A stretch of DNA of 64,000 bases. Source: Closterium sp. NIES-65 (lineage: Eukaryota; Streptophyta; Zygnematophyceae; Desmidiales; Closteriaceae). The translations under genes were made by a program, and so were the position numbers. This document shows, one piece after another, positions 32,885 to 44,100 of the stretch. A model generated the notes under the pieces. That model made no database searches. It was not told the origin of the DNA and saw only the letters and a program-made list of their open reading frames with translations. The stretch covers positions 496,001 through 560,000 of the forward strand of contig CANXME010001453.1 of assembly GCA_948144175.1 (NCBI GenBank). The letters run 5' to 3'. Each line of letters begins with the position of its first letter. Within the stretch, counting starts at the first letter, position 1.

Positions 32885-34590
32885 TTCCCCTACCGCACTC
32901 CGTCCCTCCCCCTGCCACCGCTCTTCCTTGTGCCAGGTCCCCCCCGGTAGACCCCCTTCCCCCTCAGGGTCCTGCCCCTTCAGGTGTGTCTCAGGTAGAC
33001 GCAGTCGAGCCTATGGAGGTCGCTGGTGACTCTGGTGCTACTGGGGGTGCTGAGCCTGGGGGTGGTGAGCCTGGGGGTGCTGAGTCTGAGGGTGCTACGA
33101 CTGGGGGTGCTGAGCCTGGGGGTGCTGAGTCTGGGGGTGCTGAGCCTGGGGGTGCTACGACTTGGGGTGCTGAGCCTAAGGGTGCTGAGCCTGGGGGTGC
33201 TACAACTGGGAGTGCTGACCCTGGGGGTGCTACGCCTGGAGGTGCTGAGCCTGGGGGTGCGGAGCCTGAGGGAGCTGGGCCTGCTCGTGTGGCGTCTGGC
33301 GGTGCTGGGCCGGGAGGTTCTCCGGGTGCTCCATCTTGACGGGAGCTACTCTCTCCACAGGAGGTGCGTGAGTGGTTTGCCCGGAACTGGAGGCGTGCTG
33401 CTGGAGCTGGAGGTTCTTCGGCTGCTGAGGGTGCTGGTGCCACGGGTCTCGGAGGTGCTCGTACTAGGAGTAAAAGAGGTGCTCGGCCTGCGGGTACTAC
33501 TGGAGCTAAAGCCACTGCATCTTCTCGTGGTCTGACTGGAGCTGGAGTTGCTGAGGGTGTTGGCGCTGAGGGTACTGCTGGCGGTACTGGAGGCGGTCCT
33601 GCTGGGGGTGCTACGCCTGGGGGTGCAGAGCCTGAGGGAGCTGGGCCTGCTCGTATGATGTCTACCTGCTGGGGGCACTGGAGCTGGAGGTGCTGCTGGC
33701 GCTAGTGCTGCCGCTGGGGGTACTGGTGCTGTCCCTGCTGTGTCTGGAGTCGCTGCGCAGCCTCGTCCGTACTTCGTTCAGCCCCTTCAGCAGGTTCTTG
33801 GTCTCCCGCCTTCTACTGGTCCTCCTCCTCCCTTAGAGTGTCCACAGCCTGTCGCGTCGCAGTTACCGTTACAGCCGGCCTCCCCACAACCTGCTCCTTC
33901 TCCCTACACTGGTCCTACTGGAGGTCTTGCTGAGCGTCGTGAGCCTGCGTCTCGCCCTGCATCGCCTGTCCGTGCTGCTCGCGCTAGTGGTCGTGGTTCG
34001 CGTCAGCGTCCTCCTCCTGTCCCTGGCACGCACCGGATGTCTCTGCGTCCGTCCACTGCTCCTCTGCGTGCCCCTTTACCTTCTCCTCCTGAGTCCTCTC
34101 TTCCTGCTCTTGCCGACCCGGAGTCAGACTCTCTTCAGGCTGCCAGTCCGACTGTCACGCGTCTCCTTGCTACTGTTGTCACTGACCCTTCCTTTGAGTC
34201 CACTGCTGCGTCTGCCCTAGTTGCTGAGCTCGTCGACTTTGCTGCTCGCTGTCGTCTAGACTACGCTGCTAGTCTTGTTGCTGAGTCTAAGTCTGTCTGT
34301 CCTCCGTCCGTCGGGGGTGAGTGTGCCCTTGGCACGGACGTCCTTGAGGACAGGCAGGAGGAGTTCCATTGTCTGGCTGCTGCTTCACCTCATCTCGTGT
34401 CCGTACTGCTTACCCCCGAGGGAGACCCGGATGCACTTGACATCCCGACTCCGCGCTCTTACGCGAAGGCGATAGAGGGTCCCTACTCCTCTCAGTGGCA
34501 GGCAGCTATGGACGCAGAGATGGCTTCCTGGAAGTCCACAGGCACCTACGTTGACGCATTCCCCCTCCTGGGGCGAACATCGTTAGTGGC
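32885..34590 (+). pseudogene. Element F linker region relic
   Basis: Carries the variable GGAEP repeat (33040-33290, with ATTGGAE variants), interrupted by TGA at 33337-33339 where relatives have Arg. It then continues in shifted frames through PRPYFVQPLQQVLG (about 33760) to the RT entry at 34500-34600. A short indel near 34557 shifts the frame before [11 protein letters not shown]. Confidence 0.75.
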
Positions 34591-36021
34591 ATGTGGATTT
34601 TCAGGGTGAAGCGGCCGCCGGGTTCTCCACCTGTCTTCAAGGCGCGTTACGTGGCTCGTGGCTTCAGACAGCGGCAGGGAGTTGACTACTTTCATACCTT
34701 CTCTCCCACCCCGAAGATGACCACTCTTCGGGTACTGCTGCACATAGCTGCTCACCGTGACTACGAGCTGCACTCTCTTGACTTCAGCACTACTTTCCTG
34801 CAGGGCAGCCTGCACGAGGAGATCTGGCTGCGCCGCCCACCTGGCTTCACTGGGTCTTCTCCTCCTGGCACCCAGTGGAGCCTCCGGCGGCCACTCTACG
34901 GTCTCCGCCAGGCACCGCGTGAGTGGCACAACACACTGAGGACTACACTTGCGGCTCTTGGGTTTGCTCCCTCTACTTCCGACCTGTCGCTGTTTCTGCG
35001 CACCGACACTTCTTTGCCGCCGTTCTACATCCTCGTGTACGTCGACGACTTGGTCTTTGCCATAGCTAACACTGCTGGACTCGCCCACGTGAAGTCTGAG
35101 CTGCAGAAGAGACACACGTGCACAGACCTTGGTGAACTGCGCAGCTACCTTGGCTTGCAGATCACCCGGGACAGAGCATGCCGCACCATTACCTTGACTC
35201 AGTCACACATGGTGCAGCAGGTCCTTCAGCGCTTCGGCTTCACGTACTCCTCGCCTGAGGCCACTCCTCTGCCTACTCGCCACTCGCTCTCAGCTCTGCC
35301 TTCGGATGAGTCTGTAGAGTCAAGTGGCCCGTACCCAGAGCTTGTTGGCTGCCTCATGTACCTGATGACCTGCACACGACCTGACCTTGCATACCCTCTT
35401 AGCATTCTCGCACGCTATGTTGCTCCTGGGAGACACAGATCGGAGAACATGGTTGCAGCAAAGAGGGTGTTGCGCGACTTGTGCAGTACATCAGGCATGG
35501 GGCTTGTGCTTGGAGGGCAGAGTCCAGTGGTCCTCACTAGGCACGCAGACGCTTCTTGGGCTGACGACCAGGCTACGCAGCGGTCGTCACAGGGTTACAC
35601 CTTCAGCCCTGGTTCCGGCTCCGTTTCGTGGCGGACTACCCGCTCGTCTTCTGTTCTCGGCTCCAGTTGTGAGGCTGAGATCTATGCAGGGGCCATGGCT
35701 GCACAGGAGCTTCGCTGGCTCACCTACCTGCTTACTAACCTCGGAGAGCCGCCTCGTTCTCCTCCAGTGCTGTACGTAGACAACAAGGCCATGCTGGCCT
35801 TGTGTCGGGAGCAGAGACTGGAGCACAGAACGAAGCACATTGCTCTCCGCTACTTCCTTGCTCGTGAGCTACAGCAGCGTGGTCAGCTGTGCCTTACGTA
35901 CGTGGCCTCTGAGGCCAACACTGCTGATATCTTCACCAAGGCACTTGCGCCTTGTGATCATCAGCGCTTCTGTACTCTGCTGGGTCTTGTGCCTGTCTTG
36001 CCTCACTTGCTCACCCCTTGA
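34591..36021 (+). CDS. RT and RNase H segment of element F (476 aa open)
   Basis: Uninterrupted coding for most of RT and all of RNase H. Motifs: [39 protein letters not shown] (YVDD), then RHADASW (Gly to Arg beside the first RNase H Asp), [15 protein letters not shown] and FTKAL. It is open only from an internal Met because the upstream part is frameshifted, so it is a fragment of a polyprotein rather than a gene with its own start. Confidence 0.7.
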   Translation: MWIFRVKRPPGSPPVFKARYVARGFRQRQGVDYFHTFSPTPKMTTLRVLLHIAAHRDYELHSLDFSTTFLQGSLHEEIWLRRPPGFTGSSPPGTQWSLRRPLYGLRQAPREWHNTLRTTLAALGFAPSTSDLSLFLRTDTSLPPFYILVYVDDLVFAIANTAGLAHVKSELQKRHTCTDLGELRSYLGLQITRDRACRTITLTQSHMVQQVLQRFGFTYSSPEATPLPTRHSLSALPSDESVESSGPYPELVGCLMYLMTCTRPDLAYPLSILARYVAPGRHRSENMVAAKRVLRDLCSTSGMGLVLGGQSPVVLTRHADASWADDQATQRSSQGYTFSPGSGSVSWRTTRSSSVLGSSCEAEIYAGAMAAQELRWLTYLLTNLGEPPRSPPVLYVDNKAMLALCREQRLEHRTKHIALRYFLARELQQRGQLCLTYVASEANTADIFTKALAPCDHQRFCTLLGLVPVLPHLLTP

Positions 36022-36230
36022 CCTTGTTTGTACTGTTACATATATATATATACACCTGCTCTTGCTTGTCTAGCCTTAAATATATATGTAATCCTGCATG
36101 TGAACTGGCCTTGTGGCCTTGAACTTGTGTTCAGAATGAGTGGTGACTTTGTGATCCACCCTGAGCTTGCTTTGCTTTGCTTGACTGGTCTTGTGACCCC
36201 TTGTTCTCCCCCACTTTGCCTATGGGGGTG

Positions 36231-36357
36231 TGTCAGATTTATGTGACATAGCTAACGTAGGCTATAGTGGGGTAGCACATATGGGGTACAGCTTTCTAGG
36301 GTTTGTACTTGTACCCAACTTTCCCTTAGTCATTCCAATCTCGTTTCAGTTTTCTCA
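36231..36357 (+). repeat. 3' LTR of element F (127 bp)
   Basis: TGTCAGATTT...TTTTCTCA, with the conserved GGCTATAGTGGGGTA block and TAGGGTTT. It is preceded by the CCCCCA/TGGGGG hairpin and followed directly by repeat X'. Confidence 0.85.
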
Positions 36358-36809
36358 CTCAAAACACACGCACACCCCTTAGGTGCGCAATCATGCATGA
36401 CCAGACAAACTAGTCATGTTGTACAGCGCAAATGCAGAGATAAATGCTATAACAGAAGCTAGAATACGGGCTAGGCACGGGTGCTTGTGTGATCTCTGCG
36501 TTCGTTTGTTCCTTAGTCGTTTCTTTGTGCGCACACTACTTGCTAGTTCACGGGGAAAGCTGGCAAGAGTTCCACTAGGAAAAGTTGAGAATAATGGTAC
36601 AATGAAGTTGGCAAGACTAGACTACACCACAGCTAGCATGCAAGCAGGTCGACTGCTAGCGCAGCACGGTCGACCGCGTTCCAGCACGACTTGGTCGACC
36701 GCGCTCTAGCAGTGCAAAGTCGACGGCGTGCCAGCGCTGCTCCCGCAGAACAGCAGCGCACCTACTTCGCAGGTGCTCGCAGATGATTGGCGGGCTAAGC
36801 CTCGTCACC
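36358..36809 (+). repeat. Direct repeat X', right copy
   Basis: Second copy of 32404-32880. It runs on without break into the GTCGAC-rich block, whereas the left copy is cut by element F at the same point. Confidence 0.85.
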
Positions 36810-37400
36810 TGCACAACGCACACACACCAGGTCAACCGCGTGCTGGTGACTCCACCTGATCCGCCACGTCGACCTCGGGATACCACCACCGAGGTCGGAC
36901 TCGCCAACTTTGCCTGGGCGACCGTCGCACTCTTTCGCCGGACCTCGTCACCCTAGTAACCTGGTCGACCGGGCAACCACGTCGACCAGCTGCTCCCGTA
37001 TGTGCCCGTCGACCTCCCAAGTTGACAGCCACCTCAAGTCGACCTCACCAAGTCGACCACGCCCCTGGTCGACCAGCTCCAGGTCGACGTCACTCCTGGT
37101 CGACCAGCTCCACATCGACCAGCACAGTTGTAAGCCAACCACCCAAGTCGGCTACCCGGAGTCGGCGTCATCAAGTTGACGCCCAGCTACTCGACGCCCA
37201 ACTGCTCGGCGTCCTGAGTCGTGGTCGACGTCGGCCCCTCCTCCGTCGACCACCAGATCATGTCGACTTCCAGCAAGTCGACCAGCAGGTCTGGTCGACC
37301 AACAACCAGGTCGACCAGCAGTCCTGTGAGCTGACCACCCAAGTCGGCTGCCCCAAGTTGACGTCCTCCGCGGGTCGACCTCCCAGGTCAACCTCCTTGA
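36640..37400. repeat. GTCGAC-rich block
   Basis: About 20 occurrences of the palindrome GTCGAC in roughly 740 bp, often as GGTCGACC or CTGGTCGACCAG, at irregular spacing. Each strand has open stretches rich in VDQ/STS/WST triplets caused by the repeat. No domain was recognised. The remainder to 37700 is less repetitive and also unrecognised. Confidence 0.7.
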
Positions 37401-37699
37401 TGTCGGCGCCCATGCAGTGGCCCCTGTGCAGGGCGACCTCCTCGTCAACCAGCTCGCCCACTGCTGCAGGTCGGCTGCTCCCCTCACACCCAACCACGAA
37501 GTCGGCTCCGCCCAAACGAGGACAGGGCCAACACAGAACTCTCGTTGACACTCCCCTGCCACGTTCACGCTTGGGCCTCCAGCCCACACGACAGTACTCC
37601 TCGGAGAATAGCTCGTCGATGTGCACCCAACACATAGCACGTCGTCCACCGCACCAGCCATGCAAGAGGGCATGGCACCATAATCTGAATCAACATGAA

Positions 37700-38650
37700 T
37701 CAATCTCACAGTAAGTGAGGGGGTGCATCACAACCTTCCCAAGTGAACCCATATCACCCCCACTCACGTGCACATCCTCAACCATGAGGATCATCCCAGA
37801 GGAGGCTTTACCTTGTGCACCTTCACCTTGTGCACTTGAGCCTTGCACCGCACCACCTTGTGTGCGTTCACCTCATGACTGGATGTGCCCATCCCTTAAG
37901 CTGGCTAAAACATTTGAACCAATGATGTCCAGCCTTCTTGCAGTACCAACAAGCACATAACATTATAATGCTCCCCCTGAAACTTGAGCTCCCTTTCCCT
38001 TCGTTGTAGTCACCTCGGCCTCTCCCTCTGCCAAAGCTCCTCCCGTGGCCTTGGCCTCTCCCACTAACTCTTCCTCAGCTGCCGCCTGCAGCTCCATACC
38101 ACCCAGCATAGCAACACCTCCTATTTGGCACATACGAAAGCCCCCCTGCATAAACTGCTGCTGTAGCCAGTCGGGTCTCCATTGATCCTATCTAGTGTTC
38201 AGGGTGGGGATGAGGTTGTTCGATGAGTTTTCCAGCACCGAGATGATTTTGGATTACTTTTGCAGCCGAGACACCTTGCAACATGCCGCCGCCATCCTCG
38301 CATAGGTGTCCTTGATTTTGCCAAGGACCAGCTTCACATCATCTCCAGGCCACATGGAGATGGCCGCCAGCTCCTTCTCCAACACAATCACCATGTGCAA
38401 CTCCTTTTGGAATGGAGTCGTCCAACTCCACCAAATCCTTGATGTGCTGGAACAACTCCTCTCGATCCATTGATCACGTGCCTCTCCTTCCTCACTGTTT
38501 TGTCTTCTCCCATGGCCAACTTTAGCACTCCTCTTGAATGCACTCCTCGTACTTGGAGCCCTCCAATGCCTCAATCTTGGATGTGGAGGTTCAAATGCCT
38601 TTTCAGCTCCCACTCCTCTTCCAGCAGCATCACCTCCTCTCTCATTCATC
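37700..38650 (-). pseudogene. Copia gag relic H
   Basis: Minus-strand remains of a CCHC-type copia gag. In order: a degenerate N-terminal part (38254-38649, with LEKELAAISMWPGDDVKL), a Gly/Glu-rich segment (37963-38151) and the canonical knuckle CWYCKKAGHHWFKC (about 37930). A short stretch matching the start of the protease region of element L (MHPLT) follows. Several stops interrupt it. From 38651 to 38805 nothing was recognised; element D then begins. Confidence 0.65.
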
Positions 38651-38810
38651 TTGGACTCAACAAGTGATAAATTTTAGCTCCCTTTTTGCTCTCCACACTG
38701 AAGCTATACGATTTTTTACAAGTTTTTTAACAAGAAATGTCGTCGACAAGAAGTACAATGTTAGAACTTCACTGGGGTATGTTGTAGCTCTAGAAGGTGG
38801 CCACCATTCT

Positions 38811-38941
38811 TGTCAGAACATATAGCTTACTTGTTTGTGTAGGCTATAGTGGGGTATCCCATAGGGGGTACAACACATTAGGGTCTCCTATTTGTATTCA
38901 CTTCACTTCATAGTCATTCATTCTCGTTCTTTGTTTTCACA
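38811..38941 (+). repeat. 5' LTR of element D (131 bp)
   Basis: Identical to 45845-45975. The telo-box position reads TAGGGTCT, one base off the TAGGGTTT of the other copies. Confidence 0.95.
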
Positions 38942-38960
38942 TGGAATCAGAGCAGGTTCC
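38942..38960 (+). promoter_or_regulatory. Primer binding site of element D
   Basis: TGGAATCAGAGCAGGTTCC, directly after the LTR; the variant shared with A and C. Confidence 0.85.
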
Positions 38961-38992
38961 CTCCTAGGGACTGCTTCTAGGGCCCACCGAAC

Positions 38993-39719
38993 CGCGCCCC
39001 GAGGCGCGTTTTTTTTTTAGCGACCCGTCGTGTCGCCCCTAGCGGCCCGTTGCGCCGCCCTTCCCCTAGCGGCTCCGCCGCCCTTCCCTAGCGGCCCCGC
39101 CGCCCTTCGATCGCGGCCCCGTCGCCCTCTGCTACGCGGCCCCACCGCCGCCCTTCGATCGCGGCCCCGCCGCCCTCGGCTACGAGGCCCCGCCGCCCTC
39201 TGCCACGCGGCCCCGCCGCCCTCTGATACACGGCCCCGCCGCCCTTCGACTGCGGCCCCGCCGCCCTCAGCTACGCGGCCCCGCCGCCCTCTGCTACGTG
39301 GCCCCGCCGCCCTCTGCTACGCGGCCCCGCCGCCCTCTTCGGTCGCGGCCCCGCCGCCCTCTGCTACGCGGCCCCGCCGCCCTCTGCTACGCGGCCCCGC
39401 CGAGCCGCCCAGCATCAGCCGAGCCGCCCAGCAGCAGCCGAGCCGCCGCCGAGCCGCCGCCGCCTGAGCCGCCGCCCGGGCCACCTGAGCCGCCGCCCGA
39501 GCCGCCACTGAGCTGCGGCCGAGCCGCCGCCCGAGCAGCCCGAGCCGCCCGTGCCGCCCGAGCCGCCCGAGCCGCCCGAGCCGCCCGAGCCGCCCGAGCC
39601 GCCCGAGCCGCCCGAGCCGCCCGAGCCGCCTGAGGAGCCGTGCTGCTGTTCCTGAGCTGTGTTCCTCTGCTGCTGACCTACCCGACTCTCCCAGCCCGGT
39701 GAGACTTTCAGCTGCTGCC
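38993..39719 (+). repeat. Leader of element D: hairpin, T-run and GC-rich repeats
   Basis: Hairpin CGCGCC/GGCGCG (38993-39008) with a T-run 39009-39018. It is followed by about 22-bp units such as GCGGCCCCGCCGCCCTCTGC (39090-39400) and by GAGCCGCCC 9-mers (39400-39640). Several frames are open by composition only. Confidence 0.75.
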
Positions 39720-40895
39720 ATGGCCACCCCCAATGTTCTTACTTTTGACGCTGAGGGGAGGGCCATTGACTTTGCCGTCTGGATTGAAGACCTGCAGCTG
39801 TACTTACTGTGTGATGCGATAGATGAGGTCTCTCTCTTTGACTTTGTCTCTGGCGCTGTCCCTGCCCCACCTGCTGATGCTGACTCTGCCGTTCGCTCCA
39901 AGTGGGCGACCCGCGATGCTGCTGCACGTCTTGCCGTGCGTCGCCACCTCCCTTCCTCTGAGCGTGCCCACTTTAGTCAGTGCAAGACCGCTCAGGCCTT
40001 GTACGACGCTGTAGTTGCACGCTACTCCTCCCCTTCCTCCGCTACCCTTAGCCGCCTCATGCTACCGTTTCTCTTCCCTGACCTCGCTTCCTTTCCCACT
40101 GTCGCTGACCTCGTTACCCACCTCCGTGCTAGTGACACCCGCTACCGCGCTGCCCTTCCTGCTGAGTTCCGCGCTGCGAACCCTCCTCCCATGTACATCA
40201 CTCTCTACTTTCTCGTCACCCGTCTCCCTGAGTCCCTTCGTGTCGTTAGGGACCAGTTTCTCTCTGTCTGTCCCACCACTCTCACTGTCGACCTCCTTGA
40301 GGAGTCCCTGCTAGCGGCTGAGAAGAGTATTGTCGCTGTAGGGGCCTCTCGGGGTGACCCTCGCACCCCCATCTTTGAGGGGTGTGGTCCTTCCCCCCTG
40401 CTGCCCTCTGTCGCCTCTGCCGCTGCGGCCGACCTCACTGGTTTTGAGTCGGTCGGCGCGGCGTCTGCCCCCAGCGGCAGACGCCGCTCTGGCAAGGGCA
40501 AGGGGGGCAAGGGAGCGGGTGGAGCTAGAGGGGGCGGTGGAGGAGGCGGTGGGGGTGGCGGGGGGAGTGGGGGTGGCGGTGGGGGTGGTGGCGGGAGTGG
40601 AGGTACTGGTGGCGGCGGTGGAGGCGGAGGTGGCGGCGGAGGTGGTAGCGGAGGAGGCGGTGGGAGCGGTGGGAGCGACGGTCCTGGTGGGGGAGGTGGA
40701 GGTGGAGACGGGGGTGGCGGTGGAGGCGGGGGTGGCGGTGGAGGCGGGGGTCGGAGTGGCTCGTCCCAGCGGAGCAGCTCTGGGGGTGGTCAGCGCCAGC
40801 AGCAACAGCAGCAGCAGCCGCAGCAGCAGCCACAGCAGCAGCAGCGCTCTCGCACCGTCCCCGCCCCTCAGCAGCTCCGTGAGTGGTACTCGTAG
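39720..40895 (+). CDS. Gag part of element D, ended by UAG (391 aa)
   Basis: Gag, Gly-rich and Gln-rich tracts as in A. The frame stops at TAG (40893-40895) within REWYS, where A and C read REWYLQ, i.e. just before the CX13CX3HX4C finger. The start is the ATG at 39720 (MATPNV). The product would lack nucleocapsid, protease and all enzymes unless the UAG is read through. Confidence 0.85.
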   Translation: MATPNVLTFDAEGRAIDFAVWIEDLQLYLLCDAIDEVSLFDFVSGAVPAPPADADSAVRSKWATRDAAARLAVRRHLPSSERAHFSQCKTAQALYDAVVARYSSPSSATLSRLMLPFLFPDLASFPTVADLVTHLRASDTRYRAALPAEFRAANPPPMYITLYFLVTRLPESLRVVRDQFLSVCPTTLTVDLLEESLLAAEKSIVAVGASRGDPRTPIFEGCGPSPLLPSVASAAAADLTGFESVGAASAPSGRRRSGKGKGGKGAGGARGGGGGGGGGGGGSGGGGGGGGGSGGTGGGGGGGGGGGGGSGGGGGSGGSDGPGGGGGGGDGGGGGGGGGGGGGGRSGSSQRSSSGGGQRQQQQQQQPQQQPQQQQRSRTVPAPQQLREWYS

Positions 40896-41120
40896 CGTCA
40901 GCGTGGTGGTGCGCTTGGTCCTTGCCCCTACGTTCTTCGCACCGGTGACCGTGCAGGGGAGAGGTGTGGTGGCGCCCACACAGCCCGCCGCTGCTTTGGC
41001 CGCCTGACTGATGCCTGGCGTCAGCAGTTTCCGGAGGCAGCTGAGATCCCCCGCTGGGGAGAGCTGTCTAGGGCTGGTGTAGCTATTTATGATCTTGATT
41101 TTGATGATATTCTCTCTGCT

Positions 41121-44100
41121 ATGTATGCTGCGATTGGTAGTGATGAGGATGACTGTTACCGGTGTTTCCCGCCCGACCCGGGCATTGGTACTGCCGCGTC
41201 AGGTACTAGTGAGGCTGCTGCTCTAGGTGCCAGTGCGTCTGTGCTCTCAGGTGCTGGTGAGTCTGCCCTCTCAGGTACTGTGTCGGCTTCGGCCTCTCAC
41301 ACCTTCACCCTTGACTCTGGAGCGTCTCGCTCCTTCTTTAGGGACCGCACCACTCTCACGCCGCTGAGTCGGCCGGTTGCGGTGTCCCTGGCTGACCCCT
41401 CTGGGGGGCCTGTCCTGTCTCGCTTCTCCACTGTCCTCCCGTGTCCGGCGGCCCCCTCTGGCACCCTGACAGGTCTTTACCTCCCCTCGTTCTCGACGAA
41501 CTTGGTGAGTGGTGCTGACCTCCAGGATGCGGGTGTCCACCAGTTCACCCCTGCTCGTCAGCGGGTGACCCACTGCACGGAGGCGGATACAGGTCGCCAC
41601 CTGGCTACGTTTACACGTCGGCCAGGGTCGAGCCTGTACACACTGACCACTGCTTCTCCTCCAGGTGCTGAGTCTGGTAGGGTCCCTTCGTCTGGTCAGG
41701 TGTTTGCTGCAGCGTCCAGGTCTGGTCCTGAGTCTGCCCCCTGCTCGTGCCGTCGTCTGTCTCACGAGACCCTCCTCTGGCACCACCGCCTTGGCCACCC
41801 CTCTCTGCTTCGGCTCAGAGGCATGGCCTCGCGAGTCCTTGTGTCTGGTCTTCCCCGGTCTCTCCCTCCCCTTCCTCCGGGCCCTGGCCCCACCTGTGTC
41901 CCCTGTGTCGAGGGGCGCCAGCGTGCTGCCCCTCACTCCTCCCAGTTTCCTCCGACAGAGGCCCCGTTGCAGACGCTTCACATGGACGTGTGGGGCCCAG
42001 CCCGCGTCCGTGGACAGGGTCAGGAGCGCTACTTCCTGCTGGTGGTTGACGACTACTCGCGTTACACCACAGTCTTCCCCTTGCGCAGCAAGGGTGAGGT
42101 CACTGAGGTGTTGATCGACTGGATCCGCGCAGCTCGTCTCCAGCTTCGGAGGAGCTTTGGCTCTGACTTCCCTGTTTTGCGTCTGCACTCGGACAGAGGC
42201 GGAGAGTTCTCCTCTGGCCTCCTGAGTGCCTACTGTCGTGCGCGAGGCATCCGTCAGACCTTCACGCTTCCGGACTCACCACAGCAGAATGGGATTGCTG
42301 AGCGCCGCATTGGCATGGTCATGGACGTCGCTCGTACGTCCATGATGCATGCGGCTGCTCCCAATTTTCTGTGGCCGTTTGCGGTCAGTTACGCTGCGCA
42401 CCAGATCAACCTCCACCCCAGGGTCTCTCGACCGGAGACCTCCCCAGCCCTGCTGTGGACGGGGAAGGTTGGCGATGCGTCGGCGTTCCGGGTCTGGGGA
42501 TCTCGGGCGTTTGTTCGCGACCTGTCTGCGGACAAGCTGTCCCCTCGTGCTTCTCCCTGCGTCTTCCTGGGGTTCCCCCCCGACGCCCCTGGGTGGCAGT
42601 TTTACCACCCCTCCTCTCGACGTGTTCTGTCCTCCCAGGACGTCACGTTCGACGAGTCGGTACCCTACTACCGCCTCTTCCCCTACCGCACTCCGTCCCT
42701 CCCCCCACCCCCGCTCTTCTTGGTACCAGGTCCCCCCCCGGTAGTCCCCCTCCCCCCTCAGGGTCCTGCCCCTTCAGGTGTGTCCCAGGTAGACGCGGTC
42801 GAGCCTGTCGAGGTCACTGGTGACTCTGGTGCTGCTGCGGGAGCTGAGCCTGGGGGTGCGGAGTCTGGGGGTGCTGAGCCTGGAGGTGCCGAGTCTGGGG
42901 GTGCTGAGCCTGGGGGTGCTGAGCCTGGAGGTGCTGTGCCTGGGGGTGCTGAGCCTGGAGGTGCCGAGTTTGGGGGTGCTGTGCCTGGGGGTGCTGTGTC
43001 TAGGGGTGCTGAGCCTGGAGGTGCTGTGCCTGGGGGTGCTTCGTCTCGCCTGGAGCCACTCTCCCCACAGGAGCTGCGTGAGTGGTTTGCCAGGCGCTGG
43101 AGGCGTGCTGCTGGTGCTGGTGGTTCTTCGGCTGCAGAGGGTACTGCTGCTGCGCGCCCCGCCGGTGCTCGTACTGTGGGTGCTGGAGCTGCTGAGTCTG
43201 AGAGTTCTCCTGGAGCTGGTCCTGCTGAGGCTGTTGGCGCTGAGCCTGCCGTTGGCGGTCCGACTGACAGTGCTCCTGGTGCTGCGGCTGGAGGTTCTCG
43301 AGCTTCTGGTGGTGCTGCTGGAGGTGCTGCTGGAGTGGGTGCACCTGCCGGGGCTGCTGGTGCTGTTCCTGCTGTTTCTAGCGTCGCCGCGCGGCCCCGA
43401 CCGTACTTCGTTCCGCTCCTGCAGCAGGTTCTTGGTCTTACACCTCCTCCTCCTCCCTTAGAGGGTCCGCAGCCTGTCCGGTCACAGCCACAGCTACAGC
43501 CTGCCTCCCCTTTGCCTGCTCCTTCTCCCTACGCTAATCCGACTGGAGGTCTTACTGAGCGTCGTGAGCCTGCGTCTCGTCCTGTGTCGCCTGTTCGTAC
43601 TGAGCGCGCTAATGGTCGCGGGTCGCGTCAGCGTCCTCCTCCTGTCCCTGGCACGCACCGGATGTCACTACGTCCGTCCACTGCTCCTCTGCGTGCCCCT
43701 TTGCCTTCTCCTCCTGCTTCCTCTCTTCCTGCTCTTGCCGACCCGGAGTCGGACTCTCTTCGTGCTGCCAGTCCTACTGTCACGCGTCTCCTGGCTACTG
43801 CTGTCACTGACCCCTCCTTCGAGTCGTCTGCTGCGTCTGCCCTTGTCACTGAGCTTGTCGACTTTGCTGCGCGCTGTCGTCTAGACTACGCTGCTCGTCT
43901 TGTCACTGAGTCTGAGTCCGCCTGTCCTCCGTCCGTCGGGGGTGAGTGTGCCCTTGGCACGGACGTCCTTGAGGACAGGCAGGAGGAGTTCCAGTGTCTG
44001 GCCGCCGCTTCACCTCGTCTCGCGTCTGTACTGCTAGCCCCTGAGGGAGACCCGGATGCACCAGACATCCCGACTCCGCGCTCTTACGCGGAGGCGATAG

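Larger units (their letters stand above)
32881..36357 (+). mobile_element. 5'-truncated copia element F
   Basis: Begins inside the integrase C-terminus (FPYRTPSLP at about 32890) and runs through linker, RT, RNase H, 3' untranslated block and a 127-bp 3' LTR (36231-36357). There is no 5' LTR, gag, protease or integrase core. The flanks are the 475-bp direct repeat X/X' rather than a 5-bp duplication. Confidence 0.85.
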
